Assembly: GCA_022570795.1 (NCBI GenBank)
Contig: JAKUDP010000028.1
Coordinates: 558,001 to 622,000, forward strand
Source of the DNA: Sphaerulina vaccinii
Taxonomy: Eukaryota; Ascomycota; Dothideomycetes; Mycosphaerellales; Mycosphaerellaceae
DNA: 64,000 nt
Reading direction: 5' to 3'
A program made the translations under genes and the position numbers. Positions 43,030 through 52,485 of this stretch are shown in pieces. A model generated the notes under the pieces. That model made no database searches, was not told where the DNA came from, and saw nothing but the letters and a program-made list of their open reading frames with translations. Within the stretch, counting starts at the first letter, position 1; each line of letters opens with the position of its first letter.

Positions 43030-44463
43030 TCACTCCGTGCACCGACGCGGCAAAGTTCTTATATCAGCCTCACGCCAACTTTGCACCACTGGACGGCCTT
43101 TCCGTTCCCACTCCTCCATCGCCGCTTGATGGTCTCTAGCCATGTCGCACTTCTCACGAGCAATATCGACCAGAAACTCCCTCACGACGGATTCTTGAAG
43201 TACAGCAGCGCTGCGCTCTTCGTATATGCTCTCGAGCCTCTTCTCTAGTGTCCAACTTGCACACCAACCATCATCAACTTGACGCTGGACTCTTTCGGCC
43301 AATGTCAGTATGGCGCGAGCTATGTCTGCTTTGGTCTGAGCCCAAGTCATTTCAGGTGGAGTACAGGCCATATTCGCAAGCTGCATGACTGGCATCGCGC
43401 GGCCTTTCCGTTTACTCGTCGTTCTGGCGCCTGGCAGTGGTCCGCAGCACTGGACCAGTGGTTGCATCTCCTCCAAAGCAGCAGCTCGACCTCTCGTGGA
43501 TGCTGTATCGAAGCTATAGTGCGGGCTTCCCAAGGGACTATCGGAGGCAGTAGCCAATTCCTCATCTTGCCTCGGGCACGCTCTTTCGTAAGGATAGTTT
43601 CTGGCACGTTTCTTCTCTGTCCGATCATCTGATCGCTTCCTCCGGTTGTCAGGCGACTTGCTCGAATACCCACTGTCGCGACGAAGAAGTCTGTCGGTCA
43701 TGTTACGCGCCGACTCAGCAATGCTATCGCCGAAGTCGCTCAATGCTCTGCTTGCCTTGCGTTTGTGGCTCTTCGTGCTTTGTGCAGTGTCTCTGACTGG
43801 TTGTGCGATCTTCTCACCGAAGATGGATCCCCGAAAAAATGAGCGCCTGCGAGGCTCATGTGGAGCTTGCCTGTCGTCCGCTACCGTTCCTCCGGACTTC
43901 TTAGAAGTGCTCTTCTTTCGCCGCATGAACGCGGTGGCTCTCGTGGTCCAGGTCGATAGCCCAGCTTTCACCTCCTCTGCGCCGACCGCAACGGAATCTG
44001 CATCGTCGAGCTCTTCGATGCACTCAACATGGGTCGCGACTGGGCTCAGCACTGCGAGGTGCTCCACACCGGGACCTGTGCCTGGTGACGGTCTCTGGTT
44101 GGCGGCCACGAGTGCATTTCTGGCAGCGATGCAGGGAGGAATAGCATGTCTGTCGCGTAGACCAGAGGGCACAAGCACCAGATCGTGAGCATCTTGTTGC
44201 ACAGATGCTGAGTCTCCACATGCCTCGAAGTGGCTCATATTATTCTCATGTACATCCGCAGATCCATCGTCAACATCTCCCGTTTGTCTCCCTTCGTCTC
44301 GAGAAGGATCGGTCGTTGAGTCGTCTAGTGTCGCATCGTGCTCCTCATATTGACGCATCTCTCCCGTCCGTAGTGCCGTCTCCGTTGAGCTCGAACCACG
44401 GGTAACCTCTGGAAGGTTGATCGCGAAGTGTGGTGTTATGTCAACCATATCTACAACTGGCAT
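43030..44463 (-). CDS. uncharacterised basic, low-complexity protein
   Basis: Single long reading of 477 residues from the ATG at 44463 (MPVVDMVDITPHFAIN). An upstream GTG at 44499 only extends an open frame. No domain recognised. Acidic and Ser/Thr-rich N-terminal half, then a strongly basic middle (FMRRKKSTSKKSGG, PHEPRRRSFFRG, SRALSDFGDSIAE). The C-terminal 130 residues look folded and helical (WAQTKADIARAILTLAERVQ, WTLEKRLESIYEERS, VVREFLVDIAREKCDMARDH). The composition suggests a DNA-, RNA- or membrane-associated protein. It ends 47 bp from the HECT-like gene, tail to tail. The absence of introns and the coherent helical end argue that it is real, not spurious. Confidence 0.6.
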   Translation of the reverse strand: MPVVDMVDITPHFAINLPEVTRGSSSTETALRTGEMRQYEEHDATLDDSTTDPSRDEGRQTGDVDDGSADVHENNMSHFEACGDSASVQQDAHDLVLVPSGLRDRHAIPPCIAARNALVAANQRPSPGTGPGVEHLAVLSPVATHVECIEELDDADSVAVGAEEVKAGLSTWTTRATAFMRRKKSTSKKSGGTVADDRQAPHEPRRRSFFRGSIFGEKIAQPVRDTAQSTKSHKRKASRALSDFGDSIAESARNMTDRLLRRDSGYSSKSPDNRRKRSDDRTEKKRARNYPYERACPRQDEELATASDSPLGSPHYSFDTASTRGRAAALEEMQPLVQCCGPLPGARTTSKRKGRAMPVMQLANMACTPPEMTWAQTKADIARAILTLAERVQRQVDDGWCASWTLEKRLESIYEERSAAVLQESVVREFLVDIAREKCDMARDHQAAMEEWERKGRPVVQSWREADIRTLPRRCTE

Positions 44464-44972
44464 TTCGTTGTCGATGTTCACAGTATATCTCACATTCACA
44501 ACAGTACAACAGCAACATCGTCACGCGGAGCGATGCGGTAGAAGACCGATCAGAGCCATGGCTTATCGGGCCAGCTTACGACATTGCTGACCATCTGACC
44601 ATCATCACAGCGCTGCTTGGGAGTACTGTAGTCAGTGAAATGGTACCGAATAAACTTACAGCGGAGACTGGAACATGTGGAGAAAGAAGAGTAGAGCAGA
44701 CCAAAATCTTCATTGGTGATCCATTATTCCAGAGCACGCGCACAAGCGCCATGCGCGCATCGTATCTAGTACATAAGACCTTGTCCTAACTCAATTTGAG
44801 AAGAAAAAGAGTCGTGTCATTTTCCACCATTCAACTCCGTATACCGGGAGACGTCTTCATCTTCAACCGGTCGATCATAATATAACATAAAGTCGTGTCC
44901 TCCCCGCTGTGTAAAAGGAAATAGAGCGGGTCATCGTCAATTTGCTGGGCTGCTGCTCATCGTCGCTGAGCT
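44464..44972. other. intergenic region
   Basis: Lies between the 5' end of the leftward unknown protein and the 3' end of the leftward C2H2 gene. It should hold the unknown protein's promoter. No gene or repeat recognised. Confidence 0.5.
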
Positions 44973-46298
44973 TCAGTAGCTTGTCTTGTTGGAGTCTTCC
45001 GAAAGCTCTGGAAACAGTTCAGCGAGAGCTTGGCTGGTGCTACCATTTGGGAGCGCAGGTGGTGCAGCGAAGTTCATTCCCATATTATCCACGTTGCCCC
45101 AACTGCTCGCAGCTACCATGTTCGGAAACATGTCACCAGTGGTTGCTGGAGCATGACCACCAAAGAGGGTAAAGTCCTCAGCTGGACCAGCCGCGTAGTC
45201 ACCATAGTTGTCTTCCATCAAGGCATCCTCGGTGAAGGTCTGCTCCATGTGTGCAGCAGGTGAGATGTGGTTGGCTGATGAGCCAGGGCCAGCAATGCTA
45301 GAATCTGGTGTGTAGGACTGCCAATTCTCCGGAAATGCGAAGTCTGTGTCGTTGAACGTGAAAGTGTTGGGTGATGGCTCTCCGAACGCGCTGCTCTGGT
45401 AGTGGGCTCCAGAATGTGTTGATACGCTCACTGAACGGTCGTCGCTCATTGCTGGCGTGACGGGAAGTGTCGGGAAGTTCGCCATGTCGTTGAAGTCGAA
45501 GTTGCCTGTATAGTCCATATTGAAATGACCCAAGAACTCGGAAGCAGGAGTGTTTCCATAGGATGGTGTGTTGTAGTTGCTGGGTCCCGCAAGAGGCGGT
45601 GGTGCCATCGACGAACGGCGTGACGACTCGCCATACGAATGCGCTGATGGAGAAGGCGCAATTGGCGTGAGTGGTGTGAGCATCGTTGATGATGGTGATG
45701 GTGGAACTGAACCTTGTGGCAGGCGGATGACTTTGTTGACCTTGCCTTTGCCATTGCTCTTTGAGCGCACATAGTCCCAGCCGTGAGCCTTCTCCATGTG
45801 CTGCTTGCAGTTTGATTCTCTCTTCGAGGTGTATGGGCAAGGCTTGAACATGCAGTGGTAGAGCGAAGGAGCTGAAGAATGCTTGTCGTTGACGTGGCGG
45901 TCGCGCTCCTTCTCTGTCGGCCAGCCAAACTCGTGGTATTTGCAGTCAACCTCGGAGCACTTCCATGGTCGCTCGTGGGTCTTAACGTGCTTCGTCAGGT
46001 CGCAAGGACGCTTGAATTCCTTGTTGCAAAGCTCGCAAGTATGGATCTCTGGCTTTGCGTTCTTCTTTCGCCTAGCCATAGAACGCATGGCATCGTCCTC
46101 GTCAACATCGAGTGCTGGACGCTTCATAGTCGCAGAGGCCAACTCTTCTTCGGAGATGACTTGTCCGGTTGCCAGAGATATGACCTTGCCGTCTGGGGTA
46201 GTATGTACGAGCTCAGCTGGCTTGCCATTGTGACTCAGCCCGCCGTGAAGTGAGACAGTAGAATCCCTGTTCGTGTTGTGGTTAGTACGAGGTGTCAT
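44973..46298 (-). CDS. C2H2 zinc-finger transcription factor
   Basis: Single-exon 441-residue nuclear regulator starting MTPRTNHNTNRDSTVSLHG. A basic stretch (SMARRKKNAKPE, about 73-84) precedes three zinc fingers: CELCNKEFKRPCDLTKHVKTH (about 88-108, classic), CSEVDCKYHEFGWPTEKERDRH (about 113-135) and CMFKPCPYTSKRESNCKQHMEKAH (about 148-171). The second and third have longer Cys-Cys spacing. The remaining 270 residues are Ser/Pro/Asn-rich and acidic-aromatic, like an activation region (FTFNDTDFAFPENWQSY). The finger arrangement is well conserved among filamentous ascomycetes, but I cannot assign a named gene from memory with confidence. Confidence 0.85.
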   Translation of the reverse strand: MTPRTNHNTNRDSTVSLHGGLSHNGKPAELVHTTPDGKVISLATGQVISEEELASATMKRPALDVDEDDAMRSMARRKKNAKPEIHTCELCNKEFKRPCDLTKHVKTHERPWKCSEVDCKYHEFGWPTEKERDRHVNDKHSSAPSLYHCMFKPCPYTSKRESNCKQHMEKAHGWDYVRSKSNGKGKVNKVIRLPQGSVPPSPSSTMLTPLTPIAPSPSAHSYGESSRRSSMAPPPLAGPSNYNTPSYGNTPASEFLGHFNMDYTGNFDFNDMANFPTLPVTPAMSDDRSVSVSTHSGAHYQSSAFGEPSPNTFTFNDTDFAFPENWQSYTPDSSIAGPGSSANHISPAAHMEQTFTEDALMEDNYGDYAAGPAEDFTLFGGHAPATTGDMFPNMVAASSWGNVDNMGMNFAAPPALPNGSTSQALAELFPELSEDSNKTSY

Positions 46299-46564
46299 TG
46301 TTGTTGATCAAACGAGTAACTGCGTGTTTCGGATTGGGTAGTGTGCAATCGCAGGAGTCCGTGGAAATAAGCAGTGTACGCAGTGTATCCCAGAGTGCCT
46401 CTTTTAACTGCCCGCTACGCACGCTGCTGCCTGAGGACTGCAGGGCAGAGCAGAGCACAATAGGGACAATAGGACAATAGCAACAATGGCAATTTAGGGC
46501 AGCGACGGTGAACGTGTCGTGGGGTGCAGTGTGTATTGATGCGGCAGGAAGGGGATCTCATGAC

Positions 46565-47701
46565 TTACTTGTTGATTTCCATAGGCTCAGGCTTGTCGCT
46601 CTTTTCTTGCTGTTCTCGAGTGGCCGCCAGGATGGTGGCGTATCGTCGGATCTGCGAGTATGAGTCAATATGCGGAGGCCCTCCCGGCGTCGGACTCCCA
46701 AAACGAACCTGTTCAACCAAGTCCAGGAAGTAGCCTTGCGTGTACGGTCGTTCAGTAGGCGCTCGCTGGTCGGACTCGTGAAGTGTCGTTACAGTGGTGT
46801 GCAGTACTCGAATGGTTCGTTCGCAGAATCGCAGGTATTTCGATGGAGAAAGTGAATGTTCCTTTACGCCAAAACACCTATGAGTAAAGTTGCAATCCGG
46901 ATGGATACGGACGCTGGGACTTACCGGTGCCAGGAAGATGAGAGTCTTCTCAAGATCGCGCAGAGTCTTGATTTCCTTGTCGCCAATTCTGATGGGAACG
47001 CTCTTGATGAGATCGTGGAAGTCAGAAAGAGCTTCCTCCTTCAGAATAGGCTGTACGATGTGCTTGTTTATCTGCTTCGCGGCGTATTCGCTCAAGCAGC
47101 GCTCTTCATCTGCGGCTTCAGAGATGCTGGAGAATGACTGTGCGCCGGGAGAAGAGGGAGCTCCAGTAGCTTTTGCGTTGTTAGCGGTATTCCCTTTATA
47201 TGGACCAGAGTCCTTACCGGTCCGGGTCGAGTTCTTGGCCGTGGAGATAGACTCAGTTGAATCAGCGATTGAGGAGCCGATACCGCTATCGGACGAATGG
47301 CTGTGATGTCGCGTCCGTGTCTTCTGTGCGCGCCCTTGCTCTTCCACCACGAAAGTAGGTACTGGCAAGACTTCCGGCTCGCTCAGCACATTCCCCAACG
47401 CAACCTTTGACTTAGCAGCGACTGCCTTGTCGACACGACCAAGCAGCTGTGTGACGCGACGCTCGCCAGCACCCAGTAGGAGGTCCTCGAGAGATTGGGG
47501 AGAAGTCGAAGAGCGCATGGGCATAGCGGGGGAAGCCAGTCTGGATTCCAACGGGTCCCAGAAGCTGCTTTGGCTGGTGTTGGTGGTCGGGTGGAAAGTG
47601 TCACCTTTACGGATGCTCATGTTCTGGAAAGAATCGAGGAGGGCCAGCGAGGGATCACTCGCCCTCGCAGGACGGCGACGCGGATTCGTGGAGGTCGACA
47701 T
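46565..47701 (-). CDS. uncharacterised protein with conserved helical core
   Basis: Starts at 47701 (MSTSTNPRRRPARASDPSLA) and runs to a TAA at 46565; 378 residues if unspliced. The N-terminal half is Ser-rich and disordered. A helical core follows: YAAKQINKHIVQPILKEEAL, KTLRDLEKTLIFLAP, LSPSKYLRFCERTIRVLHTT and RPYTQGYFLDLVEQ. A 57-bp, frame-neutral segment (about 46709-46653; GTTCGT...CTCGCAG) looks like an intron; removal joins LDLVEQ to IRRYATILAATREQ, which reads more naturally. The final codons sit in a perfect donor (AA|GTAAGT), with a pyrimidine-rich CTGCAG acceptor about 130 bases further, so the true end may lie downstream. Function unknown. Confidence 0.68.
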   Translation of the reverse strand: MSTSTNPRRRPARASDPSLALLDSFQNMSIRKGDTFHPTTNTSQSSFWDPLESRLASPAMPMRSSTSPQSLEDLLLGAGERRVTQLLGRVDKAVAAKSKVALGNVLSEPEVLPVPTFVVEEQGRAQKTRTRHHSHSSDSGIGSSIADSTESISTAKNSTRTGKDSGPYKGNTANNAKATGAPSSPGAQSFSSISEAADEERCLSEYAAKQINKHIVQPILKEEALSDFHDLIKSVPIRIGDKEIKTLRDLEKTLIFLAPVSPSVRIHPDCNFTHRCFGVKEHSLSPSKYLRFCERTIRVLHTTVTTLHESDQRAPTERPYTQGYFLDLVEQVRFGSPTPGGPPHIDSYSQIRRYATILAATREQQEKSDKPEPMEINK

Positions 47702-49146
47702 GCTGGCGGGCGGCCGGTCGGCGGTGCACTACCAGAGATGGGATGGATTGCGATGACTCGAAGAGGGCGGCCACCTATCACGTGTTAGCGATTTGTCGCA
47801 TGCAGTACCGTAGAGCAGAGTGAGTCACAACTTACGTCTCGAAGCGGCCTCCAACAGCCAGAAGTAGAGCAGACAGAGGGCGGGTGAGGATGCTCAGAGG
47901 GCGGCACAGCACAGCTCACAGCAGCAAGTGAGTGTTGCGACTGCTCTGTCTGTCTGGGCCTGAGGTGAATAATGATCCGTCGGTGGTCGTGAGTGTTGCT
48001 GGTGAGGAGTGAGAGTAACAGTCAATGGCCAAAGTCACAGCCTCAGTGGGAGAGTTATGTGCGGCATCCCAGGCATACGAAGTCGACGTCGCTGCCTAAT
48101 GCGCCAAGAATGGCGTCCGTGCTCAGCTGCGCCTTCCTCGCTTTAATAATAATAATCATTGATCAACTCGACTTCTCTGTCAATTCCTACAGCCGCTCGC
48201 GAGCAGGAGAATTATCGACATCGCCATGTGTGCAACGAGGCAACCTATATCGCGTGCGGCGAACTGGTTCACACTTCGATCGTGGACGAGGGCGTGATAT
48301 CTGACCAAAAGAGGTTGCCTGAGGATCCTTCACCGGTCAGAGAGCCGCCACCATGGTAATTGGCCCACCAGAGCCTCGAAGGATTGCATCCGCTCTTTCG
48401 AGCGCGACAGGAGTTGCAGGAAAAGCCGGCCAAGTGGCATCAGAGAGCTCATGTCATCCGGATGGTCGGAGTTGACTATGTTGTGTCTGATGGTGAAGCA
48501 AGCTGTCGTGCTCGATGGTTTGGAAAGTAACGGACACGGTGTTTCCGCTTGGCCGTCTTCGACAACTGCATCTTGCCCAACAAGAGGCTACGTTTCTTCA
48601 CCTTTCATCATTTGTGAAGCTGGCATTCATCTTCGACCTGTTGTGCGCTGAGCGCCAACCACGTTCTGGAACAAGAGTGTACTCGCTTACGTCCAACCAT
48701 CTTCGTACAACATGACATGAAACACAGGGCTCAGAGCTTTCTGGCGTGTCGACGTCTAGGAAACACAAACCTCTGCGACGACCTTCTTCCCACTCACGCC
48801 TTGAGGCCGGGATGGTTGTTCTGCAAGCGCCAGACGCGTCGTGCACAAGAACAGTCTTGAATGAGTACCTCGAGAGACCACTAGGCTCTGCATACACTCT
48901 TACACGTTTCAGCACGTGCACCTATTCTCGACAGGAAGTAAGGCTGAGACGTGCCAAATTCGTTTGTGAATAAGTCTCCTGTCTCTCAATTCTGGTGTGA
49001 ATGTGAGGTTTGCTGATTCTCACTTTGAAAACAAAACTAATTTTACCTGTTACCTGCTACCACTCTCATAATCATACTACTTACCACACCGACAAGGACA
49101 AGAACATTCGCACCACCACACATCACACTCAACTCTACCAGCCATC
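47702..49146. other. intergenic region, 1.4 kb
   Basis: Divergent 5' region between the unknown protein at 47701 and the secreted lysozyme-like protein at 49147. An ATA/AAT run lies near 48144-48156. Several short overlapping readings lack family features. The last 80 bases are a plausible A/C-rich leader of the 49147 gene. Confidence 0.5.
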
Positions 49147-49867
49147 ATGCTCACTTCAAGCCTTGTCACGACCATCGCACTGGCCAGCACCATTGCCGCC
49201 AACCCACTAGTCCGCAAGCACACAACCTGCCTCACGGCCACCGACCTCACCAACATTTCGCCAGACACGGCATCATGTGATGGCGCAGCTGCTCCAACAG
49301 AGTGCGCTCCAGCCAGTGTTGCAGCTCCCAACATCGACCAGTCCTTCCACACCTTCCAGATCGATTCTTTCGGAGCACAAGCAGCTCTAGTCGCAATCAT
49401 GCTATTCGAGACTGGAGAATTCAAGTACAAGATCAATCACTATCCAGGAGTAGCGGGTCAAGGCACCAGAAACATGCAGTCTCCTGCGTTCAACGAGAAG
49501 TACGCTGACTGGATTGTTGCCAATGGAAACGACTCCAACATCACGCAAGCTAGTGTCAGTGCCGCAAGTGCGCAAGGTCCTGCGCAGCTGTTGGATCTGA
49601 TCAATACGGACAAGTGGGGTTTTGCCAGTGCTGCTTGGTTTCTCTCAACACAGTGCGATGCTAGGTAAGTCTTGTGGGAGAAGTCTATCGTGGGACATAT
49701 GTGAAGTGAGATCAACCGCGTACTAATGACTTCGCAGTTACGAGCAAGCTCTAGGTGATGGTACTCAAAGCAGTTTTGAGAGTTACTTGACAGGCTGTGT
49801 TGGCACGACTGCCACAAGCGACAGGATCACGGGATGGGAGAAGGTGATTGCTCTCAAGCAGTGGTAG
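49147..49867 (+). CDS. secreted protein, lysozyme-like fold (putative)
   Basis: Extracellular protein of 215 residues, from two exons: 49147-49664 and 49738-49867, with a 73-bp intron GTAAGT...TACTAAT...TTCGCAG. N-terminal signal peptide MLTSSLVTTIALASTIAA, cut before NPLVRK. The mature part has four Cys in the first half (C26, C49, C58 and C170-like positions) and one near the end (TGCVG). The core ALVAIMLFETGEFKYKINHY and GVAGQGTRNMQSPAFNEKYA resembles lysozyme-like transglycosylase folds, with Glu in FETGEF as a possible catalytic residue, and a WGFASAAWFLSTQC segment. The resemblance is by pattern only; function could be a wall-hydrolase or a virulence-type effector-like secreted protein. 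No partner gene is adjacent. Confidence 0.75.
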
Positions 49868-50051
49868 GCTGATTACGTGGGCAGGCTCGATACTGCAGAG
49901 CATGCAAATTACGTACGCTCGTGGTAGGTAGCGAGACTGGGGAGAATCGGCGGGAAATCATCTCAGTCTACGAGCGGGCACACGCCCTTCTGGAAGCACT
50001 CTTTATCTACCACGGAGTCTCTCAGAACCACCGGAGCAATTCGTGTAGTCA

Positions 50052-50869
50052 TCAACCCTCCTTCCAAGCCTCCTCCACAATCTCAGCCAACTCCCGCAAA
50101 GTCTCAACCCTCAATTTGAACCCATACTTCTCCTGCGCCCCTTCAGCATCACCTCCCATAAAACCCTTCCTATCAACCCAAACACTCTGCAATCCAACTT
50201 TCTGCGCCGGCCCATGATCATGAAAAAGCGACTGTGCCACATGACAAAGTTCGTCCTTCTCCACTCCAAGATCCGACTTGACATGTTCCAGCAGATAATG
50301 GAAGTTCTTCAAATCTGGCTTATAAGAACCAATGTCCTCTGCAGTGTAGACTTTGTCAAAGTGACAACCAAGTAGTGGACCGGATAATGTCTGGCGGAAA
50401 GAAGCATGATCCACATTGGAGAGAGGGACTAATTTATATCTTTTACCAAGTTTCTGGATTGCTTGGATTGTGTCTTCGAATGCGGGATATGTTCCAATTT
50501 TCGATCCGTATTCTTTTGCTGCTTGGTCGACTTGGTCTTGAGTTAGATGGTCATTTTCTACGATGCTAAGCTCTTGGGCATATCGAAGTAGTCCTTCAGT
50601 TATGATGTCTTGTTGCTTGAGAGTTGGTTGTTCTCTTTGGACAGTGGTGTCGTGGCGTTCGATGGCGATTAGGAGATCACGGTTGCTTGGTGGGAGGAAT
50701 GGACCTAGAGCTGTTGCTCTTGCTGATTGAGCGATGCCGTTCTCCCAGTCGATGAGAGCTTGACATTGTCAGTAATGTAAACTTGGACGCGAGGGGAGAA
50801 GTACTGACTGCCATAGATGTCGAATGAAAGTGCCTTGATTTGCTTCCAGGGTATCGATGATGATGCCAT
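50052..50869 (-). CDS. HAD-superfamily hydrolase, 2-haloacid dehalogenase type
   Basis: Haloacid-dehalogenase-like hydrolase of the type II group; in fungi these act on small phosphorylated or halogenated acids or have unknown substrates. Two exons: 50869-50809 (MASSSIPWKQIKALSFDIYG) and 50758-50052; a 50-bp intron GTCAGT...GTCAAG restores DIYGTLIDWENG. The product is 255 residues, usual for the family. Motif I is SFDIYGTLID (nucleophile Asp about residue 17), motif II is the Ser of VPLSNVDHASF (about 145), and the conserved Lys is in SYKPDLKNFHYLLE. The acidic motif is in HVAQSLFHDHGPAQ and VWVDRKGFMGGD. The second acidic residue of motif I normally seen in phosphatases is replaced by Y, which fits the dehalogenase type. 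Cytosolic. Confidence 0.88.
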
Positions 50870-51519
50870 GTTGTATGTGAGTAACACTATTTGAGCTGAG
50901 TCGTGATGTACGTGTAGTTGTTCCGGCTTGAGCTCTTCTGATATATGACCTGAAGTCACGCCTTACTACAACGCAGGATCACAAATGCAGTCAACTGTTC
51001 GCGTAGCAAGTGCAGATCGTATTTTTGACGCCCTTCGGTTACCAGATTCGGGCGCTAGAAGCTGCCGGAACCAGCTTTTCGCAATGCAGTGTGTGATGTT
51101 GGTATATTGTTTTCATGTACTCGCACTAATGGCGCTCATGATAGGTACTCGTTCGAGCTCATGACTAAGCTCGTATGTGACAACCTGCCTGCCATATCGT
51201 CTCCCCGGAAGCTGTTCTTTTCGATACACTACTTTAGACTTGTCCATGTTCACTCGAGGATCTGCTCGTACTCGAGACGGACATATGACACCTGATCTCG
51301 TGTGCTGGCAATCCTCCGTATCTCAGATTAGCACAGCCGGCCAATGCTGCCCAGCGCCACGCAGCGTAGAGATCGATTGAGCATGTCCAGTCTACAGTGT
51401 ACCGAATGTACTGCCCAGCGAAGTGTCTCCATGAAGACTTGTCTAACTCTCGCTTCACCACTTCCATGAGATGAGGTTCCGGCTTAAGACGAATGCCATA
51501 GCCTCCTGCACTCATTCGT
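50870..51519. other. intergenic region
   Basis: Lies between the HAD gene's promoter side and the 3' end of uS11m. No gene, repeat or RNA recognised. Confidence 0.5.
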
Positions 51520-52266
51520 CTAACCCAGTCTCCTTGGCTTCTTACTTCTTGGTCCACCTTGCTTCAATCTCGTGGCATCGACAACACTGACAATACGATT
51601 CCTGATAAATCTCCCTTCGCTGCCCAAGATAACCTTTGTGACTGCCTCTCTACCGGCTCCAAACCCTCTCAGCACAACCTGTAAGCTGTGCATGTCACGC
51701 AGCATACCCTTTTCTTGCATCTGCTTCAACGCGAAGGCCGCAAGCTGGTACGCTGCATCATAGCTGCCTCTTCCAGCTTTCCTGAAGCCAATGTTTCCAG
51801 CGCTTATAGAGAGCAGTACGTCCACGAGTTTGTTCTGATCCTTTGCAGAGGCGGAAGTGCCAGATACGCCTGAAGAAGCCGTCTGCGATGCGGGTTTGGC
51901 CGGCTGTACGAATGTCAAGTGAGTGTTGTGTTTCGTAGCGTAGATGTGTAGTTTGTGTGGTTGATCGTTGGCGCCCCCTGCGAGCTCGTCTGCAAAAGTG
52001 GAATTGCGCAGCGTCTCTGTATCGGCATTGAGGATGTCGGTGATGGAGGCGGTATTGCCCTGCTGCCCACGTCCGCGATTGCGAGGGTTGTTTGGCGTAA
52101 GAGATCCAAACGAAGTGAAGGCATCGTTTGGTGGTGGTGGAGCTGCTACTCGAGGCGCGCTGGCAAAGGCTCGATGTTGTATCGCAGGAAGCAGTCGTTG
52201 TCGACACGAATGGCATGTGAAGGAGCGGAAGGCGCGTGGAGCGGCCATTGTCGTTGTCGTCGCCAT
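51520..52266 (-). CDS. MRPS18: mitochondrial ribosomal protein uS11m (S11)
   Basis: Small-subunit protein of the mitochondrial ribosome, S11 family (yeast Mrps18). Single exon of 248 residues from the ATG at 52266 (MATTTTMAAPRAFRSFTCHS). An upstream GTG at 52401 only extends the frame. The N-terminus is a basic, Ala/Arg-rich mitochondrial presequence. The S11 domain occupies about residues 105-240: HKLHIYATKHNTHLTFVQPA, ISAGNIGFRKAGRGSYDAAY, VVLRGFGAGREAVTKVILGS and IVSVVDATRLKQGGPRSKKP. The conserved Gly-Phe-Arg and the C-terminal basic end (RSKKPRRL) match the family. It is divergently paired with TIM44, with 219 bp between the two starts. Confidence 0.9.
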   Translation of the reverse strand: MATTTTMAAPRAFRSFTCHSCRQRLLPAIQHRAFASAPRVAAPPPPNDAFTSFGSLTPNNPRNRGRGQQGNTASITDILNADTETLRNSTFADELAGGANDQPHKLHIYATKHNTHLTFVQPAKPASQTASSGVSGTSASAKDQNKLVDVLLSISAGNIGFRKAGRGSYDAAYQLAAFALKQMQEKGMLRDMHSLQVVLRGFGAGREAVTKVILGSEGRFIRNRIVSVVDATRLKQGGPRSKKPRRLG

Positions 52267-52485
52267 TACAATACTGCGCAGAGTGTGGTGGTGGTTGATG
52301 GCAAGAAGATATGCGGCCTGAATCGGAGGTGATGGATTTGGTCCGATGCTTGGGCGATCTCGAAGCAACTTTCGCTCACTCTTCAGTCCATCTACATCCA
52401 CCTTGTCGCCACCAACACCCTCTCACACTCCATCTCGGTGGTCGCTCTTGCTTGGTTATACTGTTGAGGAGCTGCGACCCAGAGC
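52267..52485. promoter_or_regulatory. bidirectional promoter, uS11m / TIM44
   Basis: 219 bp between divergent start codons of two nuclear genes for mitochondrial biogenesis. Co-regulation through shared sites is likely, though no specific site was identified by eye. Confidence 0.5.

Noticed and set aside
46884..46930. Apparent GTAAGT intron (47 bp) in the unknown protein at 46565-47701
   Set aside because: Splicing it shifts the frame and destroys the conserved-looking KYLRFCERTIRVL segment, so the unspliced reading is kept here.
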